From Thamnidium elegans (lineage: Eukaryota; Mucoromycota; Mucoromycetes; Mucorales; Mucoraceae): a stretch of DNA of 64,000 nucleotides. The notes under the pieces are model-generated. The model was not told where the DNA came from. It made no database searches and worked only from the letters and a program-made list of their open reading frames with translations. The stretch spans positions 62,001 to 126,000 of the forward strand of contig JAIXMG010000035.1 of assembly GCA_025201345.1 (NCBI GenBank), in the 5' to 3' direction. Positions 23,355 through 35,500 of this stretch are shown here, piece after piece. Position 1 is the first letter of the stretch, and every line of letters starts with the position of its first letter. Position numbers and translations under genes: made by a program.

Positions 23355-25753
23355 AAAAAACACAGATGGGTAAGTTTCAATATAATTAGCGTCTTTTTTT
23401 TTTTTTTTCTTAAAAAAAACCACTTTTGATCAGGCACTGAAGCTGAGCCAGGAGTTATACCACGTGCCATAAAAGAAGTGTTTTCTTATATCGAGGAGGT
23501 AAACAAAAGAAAAACAAATAAAGGACTAAATATTCACGTTATTCCTTATAGGATACAGCGGGGAGAGAATACTTGTTACGTGTATCGTACATGGAGATCT
23601 ATAACGAAAAAATCAAAGATTTACTCAACTCTGAAAATAAGACTCCAGAAATCATTGAAGATAAAAAGAACGGTGTCTCTGTTCGTAACTTGAAAGAGGT
23701 GATTGTAAAGACAGTAAAAGAAGTCATGACGTGTATTAATAACGGTGAATGCAATCGACATATTAGTGCCACAGACTATAATGAGCATAGTAGTCGGTCA
23801 CATACTATTTTTCAATTGGTGATTGAAAGTCGGTCAAAAGGATTACCAACCCATACCAATAGAGGTGTTCGCGTTTCTCAATTAGTACGTTATCTGAATT
23901 TTTGTTTGTTTGATATTTTATACTGACATTACACAATAAGAATTTAATTGATCTGGCAGGTTCAGAAAAAGTAGCTACTGATATTGAAAGAAGAAAAGAA
24001 GGTGGATATATTAATAAAAGTTTATTGACTTTGGGAAACGTTATCTCCAAACTTACTAGTGAAGAACCGTAAGTGTTGCTTTGCCATAAAGTAAAACCCG
24101 CCCCCTTAAAAACAAATACTACTTTAGGTCATCGCATATCCCTTTTCGTGACTCTAAATTAACGCGAATCCTTCAAGCTGCGTTATCTGGAAATGCAAGA
24201 ATATCCGTGATTTGTACGATTAATCCTACCTTGTCTTCTAAAGACGAATCATTAAACACATTAAGATTCGCACAACGCGCAAAGTTAATTAAGACAGCAG
24301 CTAAAATGACACGAGTAAAGTGAGGTCTAATTATTTATATAAATGTGTTTTACTTATATAATTTGGTGTGTAGATTCTAGATAACTCCGAACTTCAAAAT
24401 TGCCTTTTAAAAATTGCTGAGTTACAAACAAAGATGCAAGAGAAAAACGATGTAAAGATAACGTTGTCTTAGTAATAAAATATATGCACTAAATATTTAT
24501 TTATTTATTTTTTAGCTGGAAAATGAAACAAGGTTACGTCTCAAGAGTTTATTAGGACTTATTTTGACAAGTTCAAAGGACGATCCAGAACATCCAGAGC
24601 ACTTTGATACGGTATAATATTTTTTACTGCCTGAAAAAAGAAGAAAGTTTAACAAATTTTTTTTTTTTTTTTTTAGTTATCGCGGTTTGCTAATCTATCT
24701 GCAGAGGAGCTAACAAAAGAAACTACAATGCGTGATGTCGTTGCTCGATGTGAAGAAGGCTTTGCTGCACAAATAGCAGCGCACCAAAAGAAAATAGATA
24801 AAATGGCGCTTCATGCAGAATCTATGCAAGATATGATGAATATTATGGAATCAGTCCATGTAAAGCATAAAGAGGTATTGTCTAAACGCGACACACAAAT
24901 TGAACAATTAAAGCAAGAAATTGCTAGTATAAAATCAAACGTGGTAGAAACAACAACAGTTAAAAGTTCACCTACACAAGTACATTCATTTACTCAAACG
25001 CCTGCATATACCCCCTTACTTCAAGCTACACCAAAGGATGATTTAACTCCTGCTATTTTAGTGGCTGTACAACATATCTCTGAAGCCATATCTGCAGGCC
25101 TTCAAATAACACACCAAGAAGATGATGACATGTTGACTTCTTTTACGGATCATGTCGATCTATCCAAAGCTGTATCTTGTGTATTTCAAGGTGTACTTTC
25201 GTCTATCGTTTTTAACAAACCACAAGAAATTCATGTGCCTAAAAACACAATTACTCAGGCGCTACAAAATGCAATTAAAAATTCATCGCCTATTGTTGTA
25301 GCTGCTCCGGAACTAATTTCAATTGATGAAGCAGTTTCGTTTATTGAATGCGTACATAGTCATTCTTTTATACATGGTGTTATTGAACGACCAGAAGAAG
25401 ATATTCCAGATTTAATCCTATCAGAGTATATACTTGACAATAATGATTTTGAAGAAGAAGAAGAAGAAGAAGAAGAAGATTATTCATTTTGGGAGAATAA
25501 GAATCCCATTTGCAATAGCAGTGATGATAGCGATGTTGAAACTGTTGAGCACAATGGTATGGAATCTGAAACAACTGTAGAGATTACAACTGATGAAAAA
25601 GATACGGATGAAACTGAACAAGAATTGATAGAAGATGATGATTACAGGCCGTATTCAAAATGTATGAATCAACCTTTAGTACGATCCATCCTATTTAACC
25701 GTTGGAGTGTCATTTGTTGTGTAGCACTATATATCCTTTACAAAACAAATTAA
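22637..25753 (+). CDS. Kinesin-7-type motor protein A, 781 aa, 13 exons, hydrophobic C-terminus
   Basis: This is a microtubule motor. Exons are 22637-22877, 22933-22996, 23061-23083, 23151-23194, 23278-23283, 23366-23369, 23434-23498, 23552-23884, 23941-24068, 24128-24314, 24374-24451, 24516-24611 and 24677-25753 (782 codons). After a Ser/Pro-rich leader, the motor (about residues 36-365) shows the P-loop GQTASGKTY, switch [10 protein letters not shown], switch II DLAGSEK and the kinesin-7-like [18 protein letters not shown] and [20 protein letters not shown]. Exons 5 (6 nt) and 6 (4 nt) encode the Thr-Met-Met-Gly just after the P-loop. A coiled-coil neck and stalk, a long variable region and an acidic stretch follow. 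The last residues ([18 protein letters not shown]) form a short hydrophobic tail that may anchor the motor in a membrane. The paralogue at 32570-36036 shares the architecture. Confidence 0.92.
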
Positions 25754-26265
25754 CTGTATATATATATAATAAAAAGCTTTATATATAAAATTCTTGTGTT
25801 ACAAAATTATATCATGCTGTTAAACGACAAGTGGGTTGTACCTGTACAAAATCTAGATGAAGATCGACGAATGGTACGTAAAAGGAAAGGCACTTGATGT
25901 AACATACGTTTTTGTTTATCTGTAAAAAAAAAAGAAAAGAAAAGAGAACAGGTGGTTTATAATATAATAATCGAACCTTACTTGGCACAGCTGATCAAAA
26001 TTTTGGTTGTAACACTAAATGATATGTCAATACTTATTTCCATAGAAAATAACGCCCAAGCGAAATTTAATTGGCCCACTTTTATATTTTAAATAGTATC
26101 AATGGCAATACGTTTTACCGTATATATAAATAGATTTTTGCGTAAAAAAGATTTTCGCCCTTTTTTTATTTTTTAAATGTTTTTGTGCTTTTTCTTTTTT
26201 TTAATATATATATATGTAATAATAGTTTTTTTTTTTAAAAAAAAAGAGAGAAATGTATAGTATTA
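25754..26265. other. Spacer between two convergent genes
   Basis: The stretch separates the kinesin A stop from the stop of the unknown minus-strand gene. It holds AT-rich 3' flanking DNA and poly-T/A tracts near 26226-26244. I see no gene. Confidence 0.5.
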
Positions 26266-27037
26266 TTATGCACTTAATAAGACTGCAGGGCTATTCGGAG
26301 AAGTTGGAGGAGAAGCCGGACCAGCCGGTGAAGCCGGGGAATCGATTGAATAGTGGTGATGATGATAGTTGTGTTTCGATTTTTTATTGGACTCACCGTC
26401 CATATCATCAAATGTACGCTTTCTTTCTATTAACAGTGTAGTATCATGTGATAACAAGTTACTGGTTGACTTTATCAACAGTACTTGTTGGGTATTATTA
26501 TTATCTTGTTCTTTTTCCTCGTGACTTAAAGAATCTAGAAGAACTTGTTCTTTTTGTTCTTCATTAAACCAAGTCCAATCTGGCGTAGTTGAATTTTCTA
26601 CTGTGTCAACTTTTTTTTCTTCCTCTTCTTCTTCTTTGGGTATACTACTAGTTTGTTCATTATTTAACATAAAAAGTGTTTCCTGTTGTTGTTGATCAAA
26701 TAACCAATCATCTGAAGGCATCGTCATCAAAGCTTGTTGTCTACATACATGATTCCACAATCTAAAATATATTTATTTCAATATCAAAAAAAAAAAAAAA
26801 AAAAAAAAAGAAAAAGAGGGAAGGGGGAGGGGGGGGGGTAAGAGGAAGGGGTGAGTGTGTGTGTGTGTGTGTGTATAGGTGTTTGTGTGTGTGTGCGTGT
26901 GTGGGAAATTACCTCGTGGTTAATAAGATTTTTCTTAAAGGGAGTTCGTTTCTAGGAATAATCGATGGGTATATTTTACATTGACTAGCATCTGCCAAGC
27001 GTCTCATTAACATTTCCTTATTATTATCAATAGTCAT
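26266..27037 (-). CDS. Unknown acidic, low-complexity protein, 206 aa, 2 exons
   Basis: Exon 1 is 27037-26913 and exon 2 is 26761-26266, summing to 207 codons. The intron contains a G-run and a long GT repeat (about 26852-26904). The first 50 residues look conserved and probably helical: MTIDNNKEMLMRRLADASQC, then IPRNELPLRKILLTTRLWNH. The remainder is disordered: a Gln run, a Glu-rich run, WTWF, a basic KRTFDDMDGESNKKSK segment that could act as a nuclear localisation signal, a His run, and a Pro/Ser/Ala-rich C-terminus. I do not recognise the family. The layout (short ordered N-terminus with LPLRK, then acidic disorder) would suit a nuclear regulatory protein, but this is inference. Confidence 0.7.
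26828..26904. repeat. G-run and (GT)n microsatellite inside an intron
   Basis: A purine-rich stretch with a G-run is followed by a GT repeat with minor interruptions. It lies wholly inside the intron of the unknown gene at 26266-27037. Confidence 0.85.
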
Positions 27038-28140
27038 TGTAATCAAAAAAAAAAAAAAAAATACACAAAGTAAAAAAAAAAAAAATAAAAAAAAAAGAAA
27101 GAAAGAACAAAAAAAAGGAGAAAAAAAATAATAAATAAACCCAAAATAACCTAAAAAAATATATATTTACAAGAACCAATTAAAATGAAGCGGATATTAA
27201 AAAAGTGGTATTTTTGCAACTTTTTTTTTTTGACATTAAAAATTGGGTTTTTTTTAGGGTGGTACAATTGTAATCTCATGATTTTAAATAAGTTTTTATA
27301 TAGGGTTTTTTTTGCTAAAGCTGTAATTATTTATATATAATCACATGCAACATGACACAAGAAACAACAGTATTTTCGGATAAACTTTGATTCATAAAAC
27401 TATAAATTCTAAAAAATGCTGAATGAATTAAGTGATAGTCAAGTGTACTTAAATAACATCTATCCCAATTCAAGCAATATTATTCTAGACGTAACTCGTT
27501 TTTGCATGTCTGTTTTAAACCAAAAATAAGACGGTTCAAGTCTTTAAATATGCAATTATGTTAGCATAGTTGAACCAACTGTAAAAGACAAGACATGTGT
27601 CACAAAAGTTTTTTTTTTTTGAATCAAGCATAACCAAATGTTTATGATTTATAAAAATTAGGTTTTTGGAGTGTAAATCACCTGGCTTAAGACGTACAGT
27701 ATAAGAAGAAAAGCGCGTAAAGCGCATTTTTTTAGAAAAATATCCCAAGGAGATTAGTTTCATCAATTGTTTCTTGACGCAAAAAAAAAAAAAAAAATCC
27801 TGCTTTTATTAAAAAGTATATTTTCAACATTGTTCCCAGAAAACAATTTTTCGGTACATATTTAGCCAATCAAAGAAACATTTGTAAAAGGAATAAATAA
27901 CTTTATCTGACAATGAAAAATATCTCCCTTTTTTTTTACATTATCGCACGGACCCCCATTTTATGTACGCCCTTTTTTTTTTTTTTTATAGTGCAAGTGA
28001 AATAAACGCAATTAGTACTAGTAATGGCGGAGATAACTTGTTGCTAAGGGATACCATCATGCGTTGTTGTGGTACCACGGAAGGCTAAAAAAAAAATATT
28101 CAAACGTGGGTTAATTTAAAATATTTATAATTTGTGTGTG
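27038..28140. other. Intergenic region without recognised genes
   Basis: This 1.1-kb stretch is AT-rich with several homopolymer tracts (27047-27062, 27781-27797, 27970-27989). The minus-strand frame 27536-27766 has no recognisable motif and no supporting splice pattern, and I do not call it. Confidence 0.5.
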
Positions 28141-29420
28141 TCACAAGTGTTTTACTTTTGCAAACCCAATACGATTTTGCTTCATATCAAATACCAGATA
28201 CATTGATCTCAATACGGAATCACCAATTAAAATCCAGCCTTTTTTATTCATCTTGTCGCTTGTACCTGTTTTCATCCACGGGGCAATACCAAACATACAC
28301 TGTGTTGATTCTTGCACGGTTTTACCATCTAACGGAATAATCAAGTCCTTTACAGGTATATTCAACGTAATATCGTTTTCCAAAAGGATCTGTAATGAGT
28401 AATCTGCGGAACGATCGTTTAATTGTGGGGCTTGGCAGTTGATGATAAAAGTGCCAGACATATGATCGAGTGCAACGTTGTTATTTTCTCTTCCGACTAC
28501 CTCGCGCACAATCTCTTCAGCCAGGTCGTGATCGACATAGGTCAGTGTCGTACCTGTGTCAATAATCATACCTCGTACTCGGTCAAATGTAGAGTTCAGT
28601 ACGATCTCGTCGACCGTGCCTCGTTTTAAGATTTGGATCGATTTACCGCCTACCATCCAGTACGTACTGTTGGTCATCACAGGCGCATACTCAATCTCTC
28701 CACTGTACTTGTTTGGATTGATGCCGCCAATCATCATCTCCCCGCTCCATCCTTCATCCGATATTGATCCCATGCTGATCGAAAAGACGGCTTCGTCAAT
28801 CATACCTTGGTTTGCTAACTGAAACAAAAATGGCTCGTATTTTACGGTACCCTTGGTAAGTGTGGGGTGGCCTAAGCCAAATATGCCGTTGGCGATCTCG
28901 TTTGTATTATCAGAAGTGACAAGGATGAGGTCACGTGTGCTACTGGCTAGCCCAAACTGCTGTTGCGGAACGTGCGCCTCGCCCAGATAAACATGATCTG
29001 TACCGTACGTACCGTTGACACTTCCAATTCCGTACTGCACGTGAAATAATGACGTCGTGGGTTGAAAGGTAGTGGATTTGGATGCATCGAATCTGGTCAG
29101 TGGACATTGATCTGTTGGACATTCTATTGATGGTATCCATAAATCAGCACTATGTATGGTTAGTGCTTTTTTTTTTTTTTTTTTTTTTTTTCAAAAGAAA
29201 ATAAAAAAAATTACCTTCCTGTATCTAAAGAAAGTGTAAAGTTTTGAATTGGTGTACCAATGCCAATGGTTACCAAATACTCTGAGCCTGCGTCGTTAAA
29301 AAGCGGTGTGTAATGTTGAGCTCGCTTCCGTAACGCATTGATGGGTTGATGACGCTTAGTTATGGGTAAAATAATGCTAGATGCATTTACATAAGCGAAT
29401 AATAAAATTGTTAAGAGCAT
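28141..29420 (-). CDS. Secreted aspartic protease (pepsin family A1), 404 aa, 2 exons
   Basis: This is a secreted acid endopeptidase of the rhizopuspepsin/pepsin type. Exons are 29420-29215 and 29149-28141 (405 codons). A signal peptide (MLLTILLFAYVNA) precedes a short propeptide with a basic KRHQ...LRKRAQHY segment. The mature part starts near PLFNDAGSEYLVTIGIGTP. Both catalytic motifs are intact: DTGSADLW, with the Ser codon split by the intron, and IIDTGTTLTYV. The pepsin blocks GIFGLGHP, MMIGGINPNKYSG and the C-terminal GDSVLRSMYLVFDMKQNRIG are present. There is no hydrophobic C-terminal extension, so it should be released. The tandem neighbour 202 bases upstream shares the intron position exactly, which points to local duplication. 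Confidence 0.96.
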
Positions 29421-29622
29421 TTTTTTTTTTGTTAAAAAAGTAATAATAATAAATAAAAAAAGTTTCTTTCTTAATTACAATTTTTTTTTTGTTTTTGTTT
29501 CAGATGGTTAAAACCCTAGAGAAAATTTTATTATACAATTATTAGATAGAAAAAAAGGGGAGGAGGAAAGGGAGGGGGGGATGATTTTAAAAAAAAAAAT
29601 ATTACAGCAAAGTATTAAAATA

Positions 29623-30940
29623 TTAGAAAGAAGCCATAGCTACTGTAGTTATACCTAAAGCACCTAAAGTGAGAATGAAATTACGCTCATGCAATATCGA
29701 ACTGGCACTAGAAGTGTCGGAAGCGTCCGAGGTGGCAGATTCAGTAGAGGATTCAGTTCCATTAACAGACACAGTACCGCCTAAATTTTTGGTAGCTGCA
29801 AGACCAACGCGGTTTTGGCCCATATCAAACACCATGTATGCGGAACGAAGTACAGAGTCACCGATTAAGTACATGTTAGCACCGATACCGCCAGAGCCTC
29901 CTAAAGGCGCGATACCAAACATACAGGTGGTAGCTGTATCGGCACTGGACGAATCTATAGGAATAACCAGCTCTTTGGCGGGCACGCTTAACACGAGAGG
30001 ACTTGCACTTACTTTACTTGACTGCGACATGACGAGTTCGAAGCGAGCAGGCGACTTGGCTGTAGCACAGTCCACAATAAATACACCCGATTGACGATCA
30101 AGCGCAAATCCGTCAGGACCAGCAAAGGCAGCAACGATCTCAGAGGCAACGGAGGTAGGCAAGTAGGTCAAGGTGGTACCGGTATCTAAAATATAAGCAC
30201 CGACTTCGCGTAGTTTCCAGCCAGGGTTGTTTCCGGTATTTGAATTCTTTACACCCAAGCCTTGGCCGTACACCATCCAATAATAATAGCCCGAATTACC
30301 ACCTCGGCTACTGTTATTGCTTGGTGTTTTGGCGGTCAAGGAAGCAACAGGCAAATAATTTAAGTCGCCTGTGTATTTGGAATCGTCAATACCACCAAGC
30401 ATCATCTCGCCTGCCCAACCGGTTTCAGAAATGCTGTTGAGGAAAATTGAAAACACTGGGTCCTTAATAACGCCTTGGGCGGCCAAGTTGAACACAAACG
30501 GGTTGTAGGCTCCCTCTCCCTGACTGTTGGCTTGTGTGAGCGAAGGGTAACCCATACCAAGAATACCGTTGGCTTCGACGGACGCGTCGGAAGAACTGTT
30601 CGATTCTGGTGCAGAGGATCCGGGGCCGCCTGCTGATGGGTTAGGCTGTAAAATGTCTTGCGTAATCGATGCTAAACCAAATTGTTGATTATTGATGGTT
30701 GCTCCGCCGACACTCACCGTATCTGTGGCATATGTACCGTTGACGCTACCAATACCATATTGAATTCCAAACGGCTTACTTAAAGTATTGAAAGTAGATG
30801 ATTGTTGCGTATTGAAACGAGAAAATGGACAATTGGAAGCAGGACAATTCGTAGAGGGTACCCAAAGGTCAGCACTAGTAAAAAAAAAAAAAGAAAGAAA
30901 AAAAGTAAGTGATCATTTTTTTCCGTTTTTTCCGTTTTTT

Positions 30941-30974
<34 letters not shown>

Positions 30975-31245
30975 CTTTTCTTTACCTTCCTGTATCCAAT
31001 GTCACGGCAAAGGTTTGAGCAGGAGAACCTATATCGACATTAATTAAATACTGAGAGCCTTGGTCGTTGAATAAAGGAGCTCCGTATCCATCTGCTCGTT
31101 TTTGCATGGCTTGGTACCTCTTTCGAGCTACCTCGAGTGCGTTTCCTTGACGAGGGTTGCGGATAATGGGAGCACGAATAATTCCATCCTCGCTGGCTAA
31201 TGCCAGTGTGGCTACACTAACCAGAATAGCGGCAGTAATTTTCAT
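29623..31245 (-). CDS. Aspartic protease, probably GPI-anchored (pepsin family A1), 503 aa, 2 exons
   Basis: Exons are 31245-30986 and 30874-29623 (504 codons). A signal peptide (MKITAAILVSVATLALA) and a propeptide ending in a KR pair (AMQKRADGYG) are followed by the catalytic domain with DTGSADLWVPS and ILDTGTTLTYLP. It carries insertions not found in the neighbour: a Ser/Pro/Gly-rich loop (SAGGPGSSAPESNSSSDAS) and an Asn/Gly-rich loop near the middle. After the usual end of the pepsin fold (GDSVLRSAYMVFDMGQNRVG) comes a Ser/Thr-rich stalk (TESSTESATSDASDTSSASS) and a hydrophobic C-terminus (ILTLGALGITTVAMASF), the arrangement of a GPI-anchoring signal as in yapsins. It therefore probably acts at the cell surface. 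Confidence 0.95.
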
Positions 31246-32569
31246 TTTTTTTTTTTTTGATTTATTTGTTTGTTAAATGAAAAAAGGGAAAAAAAGTAAT
31301 GCAACAAATATATATAAAAGAAAAAAGGTTTTTTTTTATGAAGAGGAGAAATATACACCGATTCCCGTCCCGAGACTTGAACCTCGAAAACGTCATTTTT
31401 CCTTCCCTTCGGTGGATAAAAGCAAATGTATGACTATGAAACTTTTTTTTCCTCAAGTGGATTAAAGTTCACGTTGTACTTATCTTGGCATTATAAAGCT
31501 ATCTCGGTATGACAAGAGTTTTCCCCCAAATAGAGGAGTTCATTGGTAGAACGCACAGAAATAAAAATCTACTTTCTGTATTGCTCATGTGTAACCAATG
31601 GTTTTTTTTTAAATCAAATGGTCATTTTTTTTAAACCCAAAAATAAGGACTAACTTGTTAAATAAAATAGTACTTATTGGTACAATATATATATTTTAAA
31701 CGCTTTTTAATACGGATGGAACGAAACATAAACTTTATGCAAATTGCACTATGAATCGAGTTTATTTTAAAAACTCGATATTCTTTCTCAGATAATGATT
31801 TCCCGTTCTGTTAATTTTCTCGGCTTCTTCAGTAACTCATGCCAATATGTGATCATTAAAAACTTGTTACTGCTGCTGCTGCTAAAAAAAAAACTTCTTG
31901 ATATCTTTTTTAATCGAGTTTGCAACAAGTTTCATCTAGAACTAATTCAACATACTTAAAACCTTCCTTTTTTTTTTTTACATTCCGGCTGTATAAGTCA
32001 GTAAAGGGGAGTTATCATTTAAATATAAGCATTTCTCTTGTCAAAAACCCATTCATTTAAAATATATCTTTATAAAAAACAATTGGCTCACATTTGTTTC
32101 GAGACGAGTGCTCCAGAAAAAAAAAAAAGAAGGATGGTGGGAGCAAAAAAAAAAGGGTTATTTATAAATTTCAAGAGTAAAATCCCAGATCAACACATGA
32201 TACTGATACCATAGATTGCCGTAATGACGTAAACCTCCCCTTCATCTAATGTTAAAAAAATGTACGCGATATATAGTTAAAAGCTTTTAGTCTAAAAATC
32301 TTGCGACAAAAAAAAAAAAAAAAAGTTGCACGTGAGTCCTCCTTTTTTATTACTTGATTGCCTCCTTATAATGTTTCCTCTTAAATTGGGGAACAACTGT
32401 ACATCTAGCCTTATAAAGATGTATACACGATTTATACTCTCGAAAAAAAAAAAAAACTCTCCCAGCATTTATCGATAACGTTAAAAAAGAAGTCGGTTCT
32501 TTATTGAAATACGATAAAAAAAAAACCATATATTTTTGAGCTTTTATATACACACAGAATAAGACCTTT
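31246..32569. other. Intergenic region with no recognised gene
   Basis: This stretch includes the promoter side of the GPI-type protease and the 3' flank of kinesin B. Two short segments resemble parts of tRNA genes (near 31361-31395 minus, and near 31537-31560 plus), but neither folds as a full tRNA. A minus-strand frame at 32350-32703 overlaps the kinesin B 3' end and is not called. Confidence 0.5.
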
Positions 32570-35500
32570 TTAATTTGTTTGAAAGAAAATATAGACAGCA
32601 AAGCACATGGCAGTCCACTTATTAAAAATAAATGAAAAAGAAGAAGGTTGATCGATAGAATGAGAGTAAGCTTCCTCGACCAATAAATCGTGTTCTTCAT
32701 CACAGATTTGGTTTTGGCAAGATAAATCTTGTTTGATAGGTTCAGGTATAATAGACTCTTCTTTCTCTGCGGTAGGTAATTTTTGTACCATCTTTTTCTC
32801 TGTGGTAGGTAATTCTTCTGTCATCTTTTTATCCACGGTACATTCAAGTGTAGGTAATTCTTGTGACATCTTTTCTTCCACTGTACATTCAAGTGCAGGT
32901 AATTTTTGTACTGTCTCTTCTTCCACAGAACGGTCCAGTACGTATAACTCTTGTACAATCTTTTCTTTGATTTCACATTCAAGTGTAGGTAACTCGTCAT
33001 CTATCACAATCAGTTCAGGAAGACCTTCAGCTGTTAATGGCTTCTCCTCATCAACAAGCACCAGTTGAGACGGATTTACAAACTCTGTCAATGAAGCCAC
33101 CTGAATAAACGCAACAGCTTCATGAATAGGTATAAAGTTTTTAACAGTTGAATGTTGAATAGCATTTTTCAACGCCTGCGTAATTGTTTGTTTAGAGTCG
33201 TCTACTTTTTGTTCTTGATTTAAAACGGTAGAGGAAATAACTGTTTTCAATACATGAGAAATTGCATTAGAGATATCAACAATGGACTGATTTGAGTTTG
33301 GTGGTTCCAGACAGGATGTCAACATATCATACTCTGCTTCATCCTCTTGTCCTTGAGGTGGTGATGAATGAGAGAGGCCGGTCGAAATGGCTTCAGATAT
33401 ATGTTTAACAGCTAAAGAGATGGCAGGATTAAAATCCTGTAAGGTGATGGTAGGTTGAGTTACTTTAGTATCAGATAAAACTGGTTTTTTCGGCAACTCG
33501 ATTTTGGGTGTATGTATATTTTCCTGTAATTCGGGTACTTTAGACAAGGGTACTTTAGTGGATTCGATTGTGGGTATAAATGCAGGATGTAAAGAAGACT
33601 TGGGAGTCTTTGTTTGTCTGGATATAGGCATCTTGGTTGCTCTAGTTTTGGAAGCAGATAATTCTTGTTTTAACTTTTCAATTTGTGCGTCTCGTTTTGA
33701 CAGGGCGTCTGTTTGCTTGGCGTGCGCAGACTCCATAATATTCATCATGTCTCGCATCAATTCGACGTCTAGTGACATTTTGTCCATTTGCTTTTGGTGT
33801 GTAGTGATTTGGGCCGCAAAGCCTTCTTCGCAACGAGCTACTACGTCTCTCATTGTTGATTCCTTCATTAAATCATCAGCAGAAATATTTGAAAATTGTG
33901 TAAACTTGAAAAAATAAAAAATAAGAAAGATGTATATTTTTTTTGTTTGTTTTTTTTTTTTTACCATTTCTAGTTGGTCAGGATGATCTTCTTTTGAACT
34001 GGTCAAAATAAGACCTAGTAAACTCTTGAGTCTTTCTCTTGTTTCGGCTTCAAGCTACATTATATAAAAAAAAAAAATTTGAGTTGTATGTTTTTTTTAT
34101 ATATATTTAACCTTACATCTGTTTTTTCCTGCATTTTTGTTTGTAATTCAGCAATTTTTAAAAGACAATTTTGAAGTTCAGAATTATCCAAGATCTAAAG
34201 AAAAACTGTCATCTTAGTATACGCACACAAGAAAAAAAGAAAAAGAAAAAAGGAACTTACTCTGGTCATTTTAGCAGCAGTCTTTACAAGTTTTGCGCGT
34301 TGCGCGAATCTTAGTGTATTTAACGATTCGTCTTTTGATGCAAATGTAGGGTTGATGGTACATATAACGGAGATACGAGCATTTCCAGATAATGCAACTT
34401 GTAAAATTCGTGTTAATTTAGAATTTCGAAATGGAATATGTGCTGCACTATACTACGTATTAGATAGATACTCTTTTTTAAACACAACAAAAGACTTACG
34501 GTTCATCACTTGTTAACTTTGAAATGACGTTGCCTAACGTTAATAAGCTTTTATTGATATATCCACCTTCTTTTCTTCGTTCGATATCTGTAGCAACTTT
34601 TTCAGAACCTGCCAAATCAATTAAATTCTAAAAAAAAATATATATAAATATATACAGAAGGCGGTTAGTTTAACGTTGTTATTTATACTATAATAAAACA
34701 ATTTACTAATTGGGAAACCCGAACTCCTCGGTTAGCATTTGCCGGCACTCCTTTCGACCTACTCTCAATCACAAACTGAAACACGGTATGTGACCTACTA
34801 CTATGTTCGTTGTAATCGGTAGCACTAATATGTCGATTTCCTTCTCCTTCTTTAATACAATTCATTACTTCTTGTGCTGTCTTAACAATCACCTCTTTTA
34901 GATTACGAACATAGACACCCTTTTTATCCTCAACGATTTCTGGGTCTGTATTTTTGGTGTTTAATAAATCTTTGATTTTCTCGTTATAGATTTCCATGTA
35001 TGAAACACGAAGCAAGTATTCTCTACCAGACGTATCCTATATTTTTGAGTTAGTCTAACGGGCATGAAATGTTTGTTTGTTTTCAAGTTACTTCTTCTAT
35101 ATAAGAAAATACTTCTTGAACTGCTCGCGGGATTACACCTGGTTCATTTTCGGTACCTGATAAAAAAAAAAAAAACGGTGATTAAAAAAAAAATGCCCCC
35201 CGAATAAATACAAATGCATTTTTTTAAGCTTTTACCCATCTAAAAAAAAAAAAAAAAAAAAAAAAAAAGCACAGTTCAAAATGTTAAAATTGTGACACAA
35301 AAGGCTTACACTATTAAAAAATTACCATAGTCTAAAAAAAAAAGAAGGTTTAGTTTTTTTTTTTGGTGTGCGCAGTAAAAGAGATAGCTTACATATGTTT
35401 TTCCACTTGCTGTTTGCCCATATGCAAAAACAGTACCTGATGATAAAACGTGTTAATTTTATGCCTGTTTTTTATAAACACATATATATTTATACCATTA

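Noticed and set aside
29669..30440. Plus-strand frames opposite the GPI-type aspartic protease
   Set aside because: They are shadows of the protease reading frame.
31361..31395. tRNA-like T-arm on the minus strand (GAGGTTCAAGTCTCGGG)
   Set aside because: The T-stem pairs poorly with a standard seven-base loop, and no matching acceptor 5' strand, D arm or anticodon arm is found upstream.
31537..31560. A-box-like GGAGTTCATTGGTAGAAC on the plus strand
   Set aside because: It resembles a tRNA D arm, but no anticodon arm, T arm or acceptor stem follows within the expected distance.
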